Origin: Orientallactaga sibirica
Lineage: Eukaryota > Chordata > Mammalia > Rodentia > Dipodidae
DNA length: 64,000 nucleotides
Assembly: GCA_036365145.1 (NCBI GenBank)
Contig: JAEOAD010002231.1
Location: 1,178,001 to 1,242,000 of the forward strand
Reading direction: 5' to 3'
Positions 47,801-58,848 of this stretch are shown here, piece after piece. The translations under genes and the position numbers were made by a program. The notes beneath the pieces were generated by a model. That model was not told the origin of the DNA. It was given only the letters and a program-made list of their open reading frames with translations, and did not search any database. How positions within the stretch are numbered: position 1 is the stretch's first letter; the number at the start of each line of letters is the position of its first letter.

Positions 47801-48117
47801 CTTTTGGGAGAGCATTGCAAACTACCGTAGGCAGTGAGGACTTTTCCAGAGGCTTCTGTGACTTTTTACCACTCCCCACTATAACACTTCCTCTCACAAA
47901 GACCAGGTAAGAGTAGAATGTTGGTAACACTGATGTCAACCCACCTTTGCTGGTCTTAAGCAACCTATCTCCACTGCTTAGGTTATGGAAACTGGTTGCA
48001 AGATATAAGTACCAGTTAATACTTATAAAGTATTATGTAATTTATAAAATAGTTTTACTTATCCCTTTCATTAAGTCTCATATAGTGGGAGTTGTTTGTT
48101 AGTTAATTTGGTTGTTT
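44828..48117. other. Long unassigned stretch
   Basis: About 3.3 kb with few recognisable repeats: a (GA)n-like tract at 45636-45686 and little else. Open stretches at 45087-45462 on both strands were considered and rejected. No exon is supported. Confidence 0.4.
45636..45686 (+). repeat. (GA)n-rich simple repeat
   Basis: GA units interrupted by GAAA and GACA. Confidence 0.9.
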
Positions 48118-48268
48118 GTTTGTTTATGAGGCAGGATCTTATTCTGTCACCCAAGTCTGGCCGAAATTCACTATATTGTAGCACAAACTGGCTTCAAGCT
48201 TCATGGTAATCCTCCTGCCTCATCCTCTCAATTGCTGGGATTGTCAGTGCGAGCCACCATATCTGGTC
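48118..48268 (-). mobile_element. B1 SINE (older type)
   Basis: Minus-strand copy retaining 'ttattctgtcacccaagtct', a 7SL-like block less altered than in the young copies. It ends 'gcgagccaccatatctggtc'. Confidence 0.8.
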
Positions 48269-49319
48269 AGGGATGTCATTGTTGCACATTTACAGATGAA
48301 GAAATAGTATCTCAGGGAGGTGAAATCCAAAGTCACACCCTCTACGTCCTCTTCATTCCTCACACATGGCCCTATACTGTGTCCTTGTCTGTCATGGCTC
48401 CCTGTCCTCCACCTGGACCCACCATTCATCTGCTCCCCTTGGCCTGTGCATATCTGTTCATTCCTCTTTCTACCTGACACGGGACGCTCAGTTGTAACGT
48501 AACATCCCACCTCTCTGCATACTGCACTAAGCCATTCCAGGAGGCCAACACCTGGCGTGGGGCACGGTTCCTGCTGAGTTTCACCAGTGGTTCTTGAGTG
48601 ATGTAGGAATCTTTAGAGTCTGTGTGAATAGCCACTGCTTTCCCTCAACCATCTGCTGAGAGCTCTCCAGCCTCTAGCTGTATGGAGCTGAAGGGTCCCA
48701 AATTGATTTGTGAAAAGAGAAGTCCTGGGGGCTTGGATATACCAGCTTGAGTACACTACTGCATGGGAGACTGGCATTTAGGAAATGGGAGTTTTAGAGG
48801 CAAGATTATGTCTCCTAGACCTTTGGATCAGAGAAAGAAAAGTACAGGAAGGAGAAGAGAATTTTTATAGCCTTGTGTATAAAGATCTTCTTGTAAAACC
48901 CAACTTCAAAGGAACAGAGCATATCACTCCTTTTTCAAGGAGTCTCACTAATTATCACAGCCTCTCTGCAAGGGAAGTGCACAGGAAGCGTATTCTCAAA
49001 TGAAGAAACTGTGTGGAAATTGGCTTGATTACCAGCAAGCGGAAAGATACAACACGGTGTCCAGATCACTAATGTGCATCACCCTACACCAATCTTCAGC
49101 CATTCGTGAATGGCAAGTCTACTGAGGTCCTGCTGCATGCAGCCACTGTGCCAGCAAACAGAAAACGGAGTCTACCCAGGAGAGTTCCTTGTGTTACCTG
49201 GTCACCAATGAAGGTTGCAAATGGCCTAGATTGGCAGAGTGTGCTAAGTGCAGGGGCACATGTGAACGAAGAGCAAAGAGATAGAAGAGTGGAGACTGGC
49301 TCCTTGTACCCCTGAAGAT
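48269..49319. other. Unassigned stretch
   Basis: About 1 kb without a recognised repeat or exon. Confidence 0.4.
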
Positions 49320-49332
49320 TAAAAAGGATTTT

Positions 49333-49583
49333 TTTTTTAAGAGAGATGGAGAGAGAGAGGGAGAGGAAGACAGATAGAGATGGGCGCACCAGCAGCCTCT
49401 CAGCTGCTGCAAACGAAATCCAGATACATGTGCCCCCTTGTGGTCAAGTGCGGCATTGTGCCCTTGCCTCACTTTGCATCTAGCTAAACGTGGGACCTGG
49501 AGATTGGAAATACTGGAGATTGGAACCAGCATTCTTAGGCTTAGGAGGCAGGTGCCTTAACCGCTAAGCCATCTCTCCAGCCA
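49333..49583 (-). mobile_element. DIP-like SINE, body type III, with TSD
   Basis: Exact TSD taaaaaggatttt at 49320-49332 and 49584-49596. The type III segment is present (minus-strand sense). Near the head a 15-base phrase, ctggagattggaaat / ctggagattggaacc, is repeated at about 49497-49526. Confidence 0.93.
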
Positions 49584-49596
49584 TAAAAAGGATTTT

Positions 49597-50631
49597 AACT
49601 GAATTTTTACTTCATCACAAGATTCTGAGAGACTGTTCCTGCAGAATCCTGGATTAATATTTTGTTCTGTAAGGGCAAGCATAACCCTACAGACTTAGCC
49701 ACACTATCGCCCCTATTAACCACCAAAATGAACTATGTGGTCATAATCCTGAATATCTACTCACTACTGACATGGACAATGCTAATGTTGTTACAGAAGT
49801 CATTTCATTGAATCCTCACAGCCAAACATATGATCAAAAATAGTCATATTCCCATTTTACAGATGGAGGAGGTTCGAGGAGTTAACAGCGTGCATGAGTG
49901 TTCTCTCTGAGAAAGCACATTGTGATCGGTATGGTGTGGTAAGAATGATCCCTTCTTGAATTAATGAGGGTGTTGAGTTTAGCCACACGTATATTGAGTT
50001 ACACAAATTAGCACTTACTTTAGAGACTCCAAAATTAATTAATAAATAGCTTTCATTTAATTAAATAAAACTAACATTGACCTTTCATGTAATTTTTTTA
50101 CCTCCCTGCTTCTGTTTATCACACCCAAACTGCTCCTTCTCACCAAATCTCTGAAATCAGAATGGAAGGAATTAAACTGCTTGCATGTTATATTGCAGGC
50201 TACACAGTTGAGCTGGTGGGCAATGGAGCCACAAGTTCAGAACACCTTTCATCTAAGCACTAATGGTGACTTATCCTTACAGATTAGGCAGCTTTTCTCT
50301 TAAAGCTTCATCTCAAAATATTCTCAACTATGTTAACCAAGTACCTAATTAGAGATGACTTAGAGTAATACCTTCCTTTGTCACATATGCTCTAACCATG
50401 AAAATCCTGAGGTTTATACCTGTACCACAGAAACCATATATCCAAGGGCATGATAATCCCTGTGGTTTGCACCCTCCTAAACTCAGACAATGTGGAAGTC
50501 TGGGCACCTAATTCTGCTGTTCCCATAATGGAAAATCCCTACTACTCCATTCTTCTAAGCAGAGTTAAGTAGATGCTCACACAGCAAATATCCATTTGGA
50601 GAAAAGTGACATTACTCAGAGAGTCAGAAAT
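49597..50631. other. Mostly unassigned stretch
   Basis: It contains the MIR trace at 49785-49885. The rest is unassigned. Confidence 0.4.
49785..49885 (-). mobile_element. MIR fragment
   Basis: 'tcatttcattgaatcctcac' ... 'attcccattttacagatgga' then 'ggagg', a clear MIR reverse complement. Confidence 0.75.
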
Positions 50632-50646
50632 AGATCACATTTTTTT

Positions 50647-50804
50647 GTTTTTTTTTTTTCATTTTTTGGTTTTTCAAGTTAGGGTCTCACTCTAGCCCAG
50701 GCTGACCTGGAATTCACTATGTAATCTCAGGGTGGCCTCAAACTCATGGCGATCTTTTGCCTCCCGAATGCTGGGATTAAAGGCGTGCGCCACCATGCCA
50801 GGCT
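50647..50804 (-). mobile_element. B1 SINE
   Basis: Minus-strand copy. The short direct repeat tagatcac on both sides (about 50632 and 50806) looks like its TSD and does not include the neighbouring DIP. Confidence 0.9.
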
Positions 50805-50831
50805 TAGATCACTTTTTTTTTTAAGTTCCAT

Positions 50832-50847
50832 TTTTAAAAATATTTTT

Positions 50848-50898
<51 letters not shown>

Positions 50899-51081
50899 GG
50901 AGAGAGAAGGAGAGAGAGGAAAGAGAGAGCCAGGTGCATCAGAGCCTCTTGCCCCTGCAAATAAACTCTAGATGTATGTGCCAATTTGTGCATATGGCTT
51001 TATGTGGGTACTGGGAAACTGAACCTGGGCCAGCAAGTTTTGCAAGCAAGAGACTTTACCACTGAGCCATCTCCCTAGCCC
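50832..51081 (-). mobile_element. DIP-like SINE with (TG)n-(GA)n
   Basis: Minus-strand copy. Its tail side reads aaatatttttattttgtgtg, with about 15 TG units and then a GA run to about 50930, so the CT-rich part has been remodelled. Head 'gagccatctccctagccc'. Confidence 0.87.
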
Positions 51082-51112
51082 CTAATTTTGGGTATTTTAA
51101 CATAGGATTTTG

Positions 51113-51234
51113 CTATAAAGCTCTGGCTTGCCTTGGAACTCTGTACATAGAGGAGTCTGACCTTGAACCTGAAGCCATCCTCCTGTCTCTAAGGCTAAGT
51201 GGTGGGCTTACAAGTGTGAGTCCCCATGTCCTGC
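51113..51234 (-). mobile_element. Diverged B1-type SINE
   Basis: 'ttgccttggaactctgtaca', 'gccatcctcctgtctctaag' and 'ggcttacaagtgtgagtccc' form a degraded minus-strand B1. Confidence 0.55.
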
Positions 51235-51319
51235 AATAGATGGCATTTAAATAATTAATTTTTAGCTTCTATTTGCTTGGGTATGAATCTCATTGCCTCA
51301 TTTTACTAAGGAGAGGGTT

Positions 51320-51865
51320 GTGGTGAATCTCTGATTTTCAACTTGACAGGATTTAGAATCACCATAGCCAGGCATAGTGGTGCATGCCTTTAATCCCAGC
51401 ACTCAGGAGGCAGAGGTAGGAGAATTGCTGTGAGTTTGAGGCCACTCTGAGAATACATAGTGAATTCCAGGTCAGCCTGGACTAGAGTGAGACCCTACCT
51501 CGAAACCCCCCCCCAAAAAAAAAAGAATCACCATAGAAGCAATTCTCTCATGCTTGTGAAGGATTTTCTGGATTAGTTTTTACTTGAGGTGAGCAGACCC
51601 ACCCTAACTGTGGGTGGTACCATTCTAATGAGCTGGGATCCTGGATTGAATAAAAAGGAGAAAGTGAGCTAAGCAATAACATTACTAACTCCATTTCCTC
51701 CCTGTGCATGTGACAATGGGACACTGGCTTCCTGTTCCTGCTATGTGTTCTCCACCATGATGGACCGTACCCTCTGGAAGTGTAAGCCAAAATAAACCCT
51801 TTCCTTCCTTCCTACAGTTGCTTCTTGTCAGTTATTTCATCCTAGCAGGAAAGTAACCAATAGAC
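51320..51865 (+). mobile_element. L1 3' UTR segment (Lx-like), split by a B1
   Basis: 'ttttcaacttgacaggattt' ... 'cagacccaccctaactgtgg' ... 'caccatgatggaccgtaccc' ... 'aagccaaaataaaccctttc' ... 'gttgcttcttgtcag' is the rodent L1 3' end as I recall it. A B1 splits it at 51368-51523. The same element occurs reversed at 15300-15868. Confidence 0.77.
51368..51523 (+). mobile_element. B1 SINE inside the L1 segment
   Basis: Exact 13-bp TSD agaatcaccatag at 51355-51367 and 51524-51536, inside the L1. Full-length B1 with 'cctttaatcccagcactcag' and a C9 run before the A-tail. Confidence 0.95.
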
Positions 51866-52309
51866 AGGGCTAGTTATTTAAATGTAGCTTAACTTGCTAG
51901 AATAAAGATGATACTTGGTAGACACCATAAACTGCCCCAGAGATTTGATGGATTTATGATTTCACAGAAGTCTGAAACATTTATAAACAATCATTCTGAG
52001 GTCCTCTTGCCCGTTTTTTCCTACACTAGCAGAATAACAGCTGCAAACACAGCTGCTCAGCAAGACTGGGTCCTTGCCTTTCTAAAACCAGGTACAGCCA
52101 TGGCTACACTACCTCTAAGGGAATGTGACTGGCACAAGAGCAATCCCTGTAATCAGGACACAAGGACTTAGAGGAGCACTGTTCACTCACCCTTCTGCCT
52201 ACAACCGGGAGTAAGTGCAATAGTCACAGAGGTGGCATGTTGAAGAGCCATCCCACTACCCTGCTTCCTTGCATAATGATATACAAGCGAGGAATGTTGG
52301 CTAGACTTG

Positions 52310-52432
52310 CATTGTGTGAGTCATTAGCTTCTTTAGCTGTGTATACAATAACAGTATCTGATTCATAAAATACCGACAAGGATTGGAAATGATAATGCCC
52401 CAGCTCTTAGAAAGTGCCTAGCACGTATTATT
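52310..52432 (+). mobile_element. MIR SINE
   Basis: 'gtgtgagtcattagcttctt', 'ggattggaaatgataatgcc' and 'agaaagtgcctagcacgtat' follow the MIR core and 3' end. Confidence 0.7.
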
Positions 52433-52540
52433 ACTATGCATCAGCTATTCGTAGAGGAGGACGGTAGAGGAGTTGAGCATAGGAACCTTGCACCCACAGC
52501 ATGTGTGCAGTGAACATTAAACTGAGAGATGTTTTGTAAT

Positions 52541-52616
52541 GGGGAAAGGAAGGAAGGAGGAAAGGAAGAGAGGGAGGGAGAGAGAGAGGAAGGAAGGAAG
52601 GAAAGAAAGAAAGGCA
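52541..52616 (+). repeat. Purine-rich GGAA/GAGG tract
   Basis: About 75 purines in a row apart from the edges. Confidence 0.92.
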
Positions 52617-54187
52617 GGCATTCTTTCTACTCAAGGTCTGAGATAACCTAAGGGTAATGCCAGGAATTCTTTGCGGCGTCCATCACATGTTGGTTCATGT
52701 ATGCACTGAGACCAAGCTATTGCAGAGTTCTAAGTCCTGTGGCTCAGAACCTTTCATTTGACCCAGAAAACGTCCAGCCAGATTATAGAAGACACAGGTC
52801 AAATAGATAAGAATCTAAAAGCTAAACAAATGTCTCTAATTAATGTCAACAATCTGCCCTTTCCAGCCCCACTTTGAGCACTAGCAGAATGTTAAATTAA
52901 CTGTAAGTTCATTCCTTAGTACATCCCACAGGCAATTAGAGAATAATGAAGGGAAGTGATGGCATTCTTGATTTAAAATAGCAAATGATACAAAACTAAT
53001 TTTTGGCTTTGTAATGGTATATGTGTAGCAGGTACATGCATGCACACATATACAGAGGGTTATATTGCCTTCCCAAAATGTCACGGGTGACTGACTAGTC
53101 TGGTCCACATCTTTCTTTGAGTTAATTTTCTAATTCTGTGACCAACTTTACAAGGCATTAAAATGAAATCATTTGCTTTCTGACCAGCACATCTATATAA
53201 ACTCACTTCTGGATTGTTGTTTCACAAAAATATTTTCAAACATCTTTTATCTCTTAATGAAATCCATCAGGTTTCCAGAAAGTGTGAAAGGTTCCCCTGT
53301 AGCATAATAGTAAGCTTTCCTTGGCTTGTGCCTAAAAGTTGTATTTAGGATTGTATCATCCAGCCATGTCTCCCTACCTCACTCCCCTCTGTATGTGAGC
53401 CCTGCTGTAAAGGAGGGTCAACTAGAGGCCCACAGTTCTCTAATGGCCCATTTTCAGCATGGCTGTTTTATTTTTAGGAGCTTCACTTTTAGTGGGACTC
53501 TTCAGGAAGAATGGTATTTAAAGACTACAGGAGACTATTTGTTTTGTAACCTTTTGACCCAAATTGAGCATCTGGTTTTCTCCAGGAACCTTCTATTGTC
53601 CACAGTGGGATATTCTAAGACTCCAGAGGGGAATAGAGGGACTAGTTAGCATGAGGGAGGTAAGAGTAGCCGCATTCAATAGTTGCTGATAAGAATATAG
53701 CAGTACTGCTCCTCTAAGGAAGTTGAATCAAAAATATTCTTCCATATACTCCCATTTCATAATACTTCCTTAACTCCCTAGAGTCCTCTGATATTAAAAT
53801 CAACTTGGCAATATGCAATAAAGATAAAGACATACATCTCTAAAGATCTAGAACTTATGTGTGTAGTTGAAATACACATCTATATCTTAGCAAAGCTCTG
53901 ACATATATCCAGAAGAACACACTTAGAGGTGTATTTAGTGGAGCTAAAGTAGGAAAACCTGGAAGTAGAATAAACATCTACCAACAAGAGAATGGAAAAC
54001 TAAATCCATGCAATAAATGTTTATATTGTGTAAAAATGCATCTATTTTTATTTATAAAATGTATAAATATGAATAAAGGTGAATATTGTTTTGACCAAAA
54101 AGGCCATTGGTAGACATGTGTTCAATATAATACCATTCATATAAAAGCCAAAAGGTATAAAATAAAGCTGTTTTATGTATGGAGATT

Positions 54188-54222
54188 TTATATATATATA
54201 TATTATTAACATATATATATAT
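54188..54222 (+). repeat. (AT)n inverted repeat
   Basis: Two (AT) runs separated by tattaac, able to fold as a hairpin or cruciform. Confidence 0.85.
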
Positions 54223-54344
54223 TCTTTGCTGTAGCATTATATCATTCTTTTATAAGGCAGGAAGAAGTGTGGGCCCCAGGAGGAAAACCTGGTAGCTCAA
54301 TCTGTAATAGTTTGTTTATTACAAAAGATCTGAATAGACCTGGC

Positions 54345-54655
54345 CAAAGGGAGTAAGGAGATGGCTCAGTGGGTAAGAGTCCTTGCTGTTCAAGCCTGAG
54401 AACCTGAAGTCAGTCTCCACCACCCACATAAAAGAAGCCAGGCATGACTTTACATGCCTACAACCCCAGCACTGAGAACAGTGGAGACAGGAAGAGAGGT
54501 GGGGCTCTCCAGTTAGCCAGTCCAACTGAAGGACAGTGAGCTCCAGAATCAGCACGAGACTATCTCAAGGAAATAAAGTGAAAGAGTGATAGAGGACACC
54601 GATGGCCTCCTCTGGCCTCTGTGCACATCGGCATACACCCATGCATATATATATT
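54345..54655 (+). mobile_element. B4/RSINE1-type composite SINE
   Basis: Head 'ggagtaaggagatggctcag', middle 'gcctacaaccccagcactga', 'gttagccagtccaactgaag', then the 'ggcctcctctggcctctgtg' block and an AT-rich tail. Confidence 0.8.
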
Positions 54656-54784
54656 GAAAGGAAAAGAAAAGAAGAAAATTTTGGCAAACATAAAAATTTG
54701 TCAAAGCTCTTTGGAGCATTTATAAGAAGCATGATATTGTTTTCTGGATTTTGTTTATGTTCAAACGATAGGACTTTCCCAAAT

Positions 54785-54992
54785 TGTCTTTTTTTTTATG
54801 GTGCAGGGAACCAAATGCAGAGCTCAAACATAGTAAGTAATCGGTAGGTCAGCCCCAGCCCTTTTATAGTGTAATTGTGACGTAGCTTCTCACTGGGTTT
54901 CTCAGGCTGGTCTTGAACTCACCCTCTAGCTCAGACAGGCCTTAAACTCATAAGTAGATGGGATTACAAGCCTTTGCCACCAGTCCTGGCTC
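54785..54992 (-). mobile_element. Old B1/B4-type SINE
   Basis: 'caggctggtcttgaactcac' and 'gatgggattacaagcctttg' then 'ccaccagtcctggct' is a diverged minus-strand B1; the left part may be the tRNA-like half of a B4. Confidence 0.6.
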
Positions 54993-55249
54993 CCAAATAT
55001 TCTCTTGACGGGTGAATATGTCCAGATGTCACTGTCAAGTATATTTACTCCAAGGAATGTTGACCATTACATTTCCATACACTGTACCTATGAATAACGA
55101 GGCTGGGGTAACTTCCCAGCTATCCCTAGCTGCTGTGGAACTGCACACAGCAGGCAGCAATATCGTGTTCTAAATATATTCTACAGGCCACATCAAACAC
55201 TCAGAATGCAAAACTTCCCTACTCCTTGAAATCATTTCAGGGAGAAATA

Positions 55250-55340
55250 CTATTATAATCTCCATTTTATGGATGAGGAAATTGAGTTGTTGAGAGTGAT
55301 CTGGCCAAGGGTCCTTGGTGAGTGGAGATGCCAATAATGA
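55250..55340 (-). mobile_element. MIR fragment
   Basis: 'tattataatctccattttat' then 'ggatgaggaaattgagttg' is a clear reverse MIR. Confidence 0.75.
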
Positions 55341-55554
55341 AAGCAGTTTCTCTTTCTGTTGGATTCTAAACACTCTTCCATGTGATTATATCATGATGGG
55401 TGCCCACTGTCTTTACAAATATTTATTTCCAGAGTTTTCAGGTTCAATAGGTCATTGAGTGCTGGGAAGATGCCTCAGTCAGTAAAGTGCTTGCTATGCA
55501 AGCAGGAGTAATGGAGTTCAAATCCCCAGCACCCACATAAAAATGCCAGGTATG

Positions 55555-55776
55555 GGGCTGGAGTGGCTTAGTGGTTAAGGTGCTTGCATGCAAAGCTTAA
55601 GGACTCTTGTTTGACTCTCCAGATCTCACGTAAGCCAGATGTACAAAGGTGAGGCAAGCGCAAGGTCGCACATGCCCACAAGGTGGTGCAAGTGTCTGGA
55701 ATTCGACTGCGGTGGCTGAGGCCCTGGCTTGCCAATTCTCTTCCTCTCTCTTTCTCTAAAATAACATGATAATAAT
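55555..55776 (+). mobile_element. DIP-like SINE, body type II, inside the B4
   Basis: TSD aaatgccaggtatg at 55541-55554 and aaatgccggctatg at 55777-55790 (12 of 14). The 'gtgaggcaagcgcaaggtcg' segment marks type II. Confidence 0.92.
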
Positions 55777-55909
55777 AAATGCCGGCTATGGTGGCATGTA
55801 CCTATAATATCAACATGGGGAAGCAGAAACAGGAGGATCTCGTGGACTTGCTGGTTAGCTAGTCTGGCCAAACAGATGAATTCTGGATTCCGTGAAAGAT
55901 CTTATCTCC

Positions 55910-55982
55910 AAACAAAACAAAACAAAACAAAACAAAACAAAACAAAACAAAACAAAACAAAACAAAACAAAACAAAACAAAA
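55910..55982 (+). repeat. (AAAAC)n pentanucleotide microsatellite
   Basis: About 14 AAAAC units at the A-rich centre of the split B4. Confidence 0.96.
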
Positions 55983-56029
55983 GAACTACAGTGACCGACT
56001 GCTGCTCTCACAACTCATAACTCACAACT

Positions 56030-56150
56030 CCATGGTGAACACCTGCAATCCCACTAAGGAGGGCCTCAGTGGAGTGGGGGCAGGGAAGTGAGGAAGGATG
56101 GTACCACAACATGATGTGTCCATACAAAGTTTCTACTTAGTAAAATAAGA
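56030..56150 (+). mobile_element. Short L1 3' end (copy 3)
   Basis: 'ctaaggagggcctcagtgga' then 'gtgggggcagggaag' and 'aacatgatgtgtccatacaa' matches the end of the L1 at 3462-4638 ('ctgaggagggccctcagtgg'). Everything 5' of this is missing. Confidence 0.65.
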
Positions 56151-56599
56151 CTACATATTTAAATGAATATTTAATTCATATGTATTTGCCTATCTTCAGC
56201 ACCTTGCAATTTTATTCACAATTAATACATGGGCACTTTGCATTAAAAAGTCATTTCTCTAAGTGAAAAAAAAAAGAATGGAAGAGCAATTAAGGAAGAC
56301 ATAAACCTCTGGCCTCCACATGCATGCATATATACATGTGCATCTGCACACACATATGCCCACAAACATACATGCACACAGAACATACATGTTCAAAAAA
56401 AAAGTCATTGAGGTTCCCACTGTTGAATGTGTAGCAATCCTCTGATTCCCCAGGCTGGGATATGCACAGAACTATATTGCTGGGTACTTGCCTAGCCCAG
56501 CTGCCACACCTGCCCAGGACAACACCCCAGTGAACTTGGAAGCTGTCCTGCCACAGGGATCTTGACCCTGGAGGCAGGTTGGCTAAGGCCTTGTGACAG

Positions 56600-57110
56600 G
56601 CCAGGAGGCAGTGACACTCAGTTTAGATCTATTCAGCAGCGGGCCTAAAACAGAGACGTTGCAAATCCCATCAAATCTCCTCCATTATGTGACACACTTT
56701 GTTAGAACAGAATAAGGGGTTCGGCTCTGTTGGACCAAATCAAGTTGGTCTATGTGGAGTATCACATTTTAGATTCAAATCCCTGTTAAACCCTCTGCTT
56801 AGGCTCGTGGTTAACAATATTTTTATATCTGTCTGCAGAGATGACAGGCAGCCCGGCTCTCAAGCGAGCCCAGAGGCCTCTGTTCTGCTGTTTTTAGAGG
56901 CAGGCTCTGTAGATGAAAGGCAGAAATCCCACCACCCCAGTGTCTTCTGATTAGCCTGGAGAAACGTTGAATGACAAACATGTTTCCAATCTGCCTGGCC
57001 CATGCAGGGAAATGGAGCAATCTGGCCTGAAAAGGGATTTAGACTTTTGTTACGTGTGAGGGAGGAGGGATGGCGAAAAGAAGCTGATTTAAATCCATCC
57101 ACAATGCTTT
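56600..57110. promoter_or_regulatory. Candidate conserved non-coding element
   Basis: Repeat-free, balanced composition, with motifs such as 'ctcctccattatgtgacaca' and 'gtggttaacaatatttttat'. Inference from texture only. Confidence 0.28.
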
Positions 57111-58089
57111 CCCACTTGGTGATCTCTTAGATGAGACACAACTTGGCTGGGGTTCAGTTCCCTGCCACGCCCGCACATCCTCCCTCTGCCCGCCTCATGG
57201 CTGAGCACTCTCAAGTCAAATACTAAAAGGATGACTGCACTTGGTCTTTTGGCCAGAAACTTCTGATATGTTTATTGGTGAATAAAATTAGTCTACGGGC
57301 AAAGTCTCACTAGACTTTCTAGCCTAAAAGACACATCCGAGTAGGTTTCACATTACCTGGTTCGTCACTCTGATGTTTGTGCTAATTGTACTACTGAACA
57401 CTGGCTTCAGAGCAGCAAGGGATGCTTCCTGGAATGTTGACAAGGTTCCCGTAGCAAACACTGAGTTAAATCTGTGATGTACTATTGGAGACATTGCACT
57501 AAACACAGAGTGTTTTCATTTCTCTCTTCCCAAAAGACAGACAAGCCCCAAAGATATTGAAATTGTACTTAGTCAATACAGAACTTCTTTTTACCATATG
57601 TCAACATTAGAAATCATTTTCACATGTTATTCCATAGTTGTATGTTCAGGTGGGCAGAGTTTAGGTGCTAGGTTTTTTTTTGTTTGTTTGTTTATTTGTT
57701 TAATCCATAGGCCACGTGGATGGACACTATACTCTGGTAACATCTGGCTTCAATCCAGTCATCGTTTTCCATTTTCAGTGTACACATTTGAGTACAGTTA
57801 GTATTGTGCTGCTGAAATACAGAACAGGTTTCAGGGGAATCCTTTTTCCTCAATGTGGGTGCCAGGCTGGTACCCCTGTAAACAGCTGCCTGCCTCACTC
57901 TGGCGCCTGGGAGAGCCCAGGGGCATCAGTGCAGGCTTCTTCAAACACAATTATCAAGGCAGTCTTCAGTGGCTTCGCGCTGCAGCCGTATTGGGAAACC
58001 GCATTCAGATGCAGATTGGCCTAAATCCCATCAACCCATTCAACCATGTGTGTGAGTGTGCATGTGCGCACACCCATTTGTGAGCAAAC

Positions 58090-58480
58090 ATCGCCCATGT
58101 ATTTTTACACTTACTGAACTTCTCCCCTGAGCGTTTGAAAGTCCAATGTAAAAAATGTCCAAATGAGGAGAAATGCTTATTTTCCCAGGCAACTTTGTCA
58201 ATTACTTCTGTGCTCTTATAAATATTTCATAGCAAATATTTAACATGATTTTTCCCCCAAATCGGATCAGCTTTGAAATGCTCCTCAAAGTGAATTCGCC
58301 CCTAACAATAGCTTGATGCAAAAGCTTTTTCTTTTTTTTTCCTTTTTCTCTTAAGCACAGGGGCGGCTGCCATAGCAGCATGGAGTTTTTTTATTAAATG
58401 GAAAAGAAAAGAAACTCACCATTAATTCAGTAGTTGGTGAGGGTGGGGGCGGGACAAGAAGCTGCACATGCGCACCTCAG
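58090..58480. promoter_or_regulatory. Candidate conserved non-coding element
   Basis: 'tgtcaattacttctgtgctc' then 'ttataaatatttcatagc' and 'tttttttattaaatgg' are enhancer-like AT motifs in repeat-free sequence. Inference only. Confidence 0.28.
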
Positions 58481-58783
58481 GGTTTCCAACATGGAGTCAA
58501 GGCTTACCTTGTCCTCCCCTCCCCCAGCACACTGGTGATTAGTACCTCGCCTGCATTAGAACCGTAATGGGAAGTGACACGTTTATGTAAATGATCCACA
58601 AATGGATTTCGCTCTTGTAAAACAGAGCAGTTTCTTTGGGCTTTCTAATTATTTCATGCCTTGTGGTCCTCTGGTGGGGCAGAGATGACTCTACTTGAAA
58701 AGTGCTCTGTGATTGACAGACCTCTGTCCCCCTGGAGCTCATTAAGGCTCCGGCTTTCAAAGATGGGCAATAACCACACCAGG

Positions 58784-58848
58784 CACCAAAAAAAAGAAAA
58801 TAAGAAAGAAAAGGGGCGGGGGGGGGGAAGAAGAAGAAGAAAAAGAAT
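58784..58848 (+). repeat. Purine-rich tract with G11 run and GAA units
   Basis: A/G only apart from a few bases, including a run of about ten G at 58815-58826 and (GAA) units after it. Confidence 0.88.

Larger units (their letters stand above)
51866..54187. other. Mostly unassigned stretch
   Basis: About 2.3 kb holding the MIR at 52310-52432 and a purine tract at 52541-52616. Nothing else recognised. Confidence 0.4.
55459..56400 (+). mobile_element. B4/RSINE1-type SINE split by two insertions
   Basis: Piece 1 (55459-55554) is the tRNA-like head, piece 2 (55777-55909) the B1-like middle ending 'gaaagatcttatctccaaac', and piece 3 (about 56266-56400) the 3' part 'agagcaattaaggaagacat' ... 'cctctggcctccacatgcat'. 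The gaps hold a DIP SINE and a region with an L1 end. In order these match one complete B4. Confidence 0.72.
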
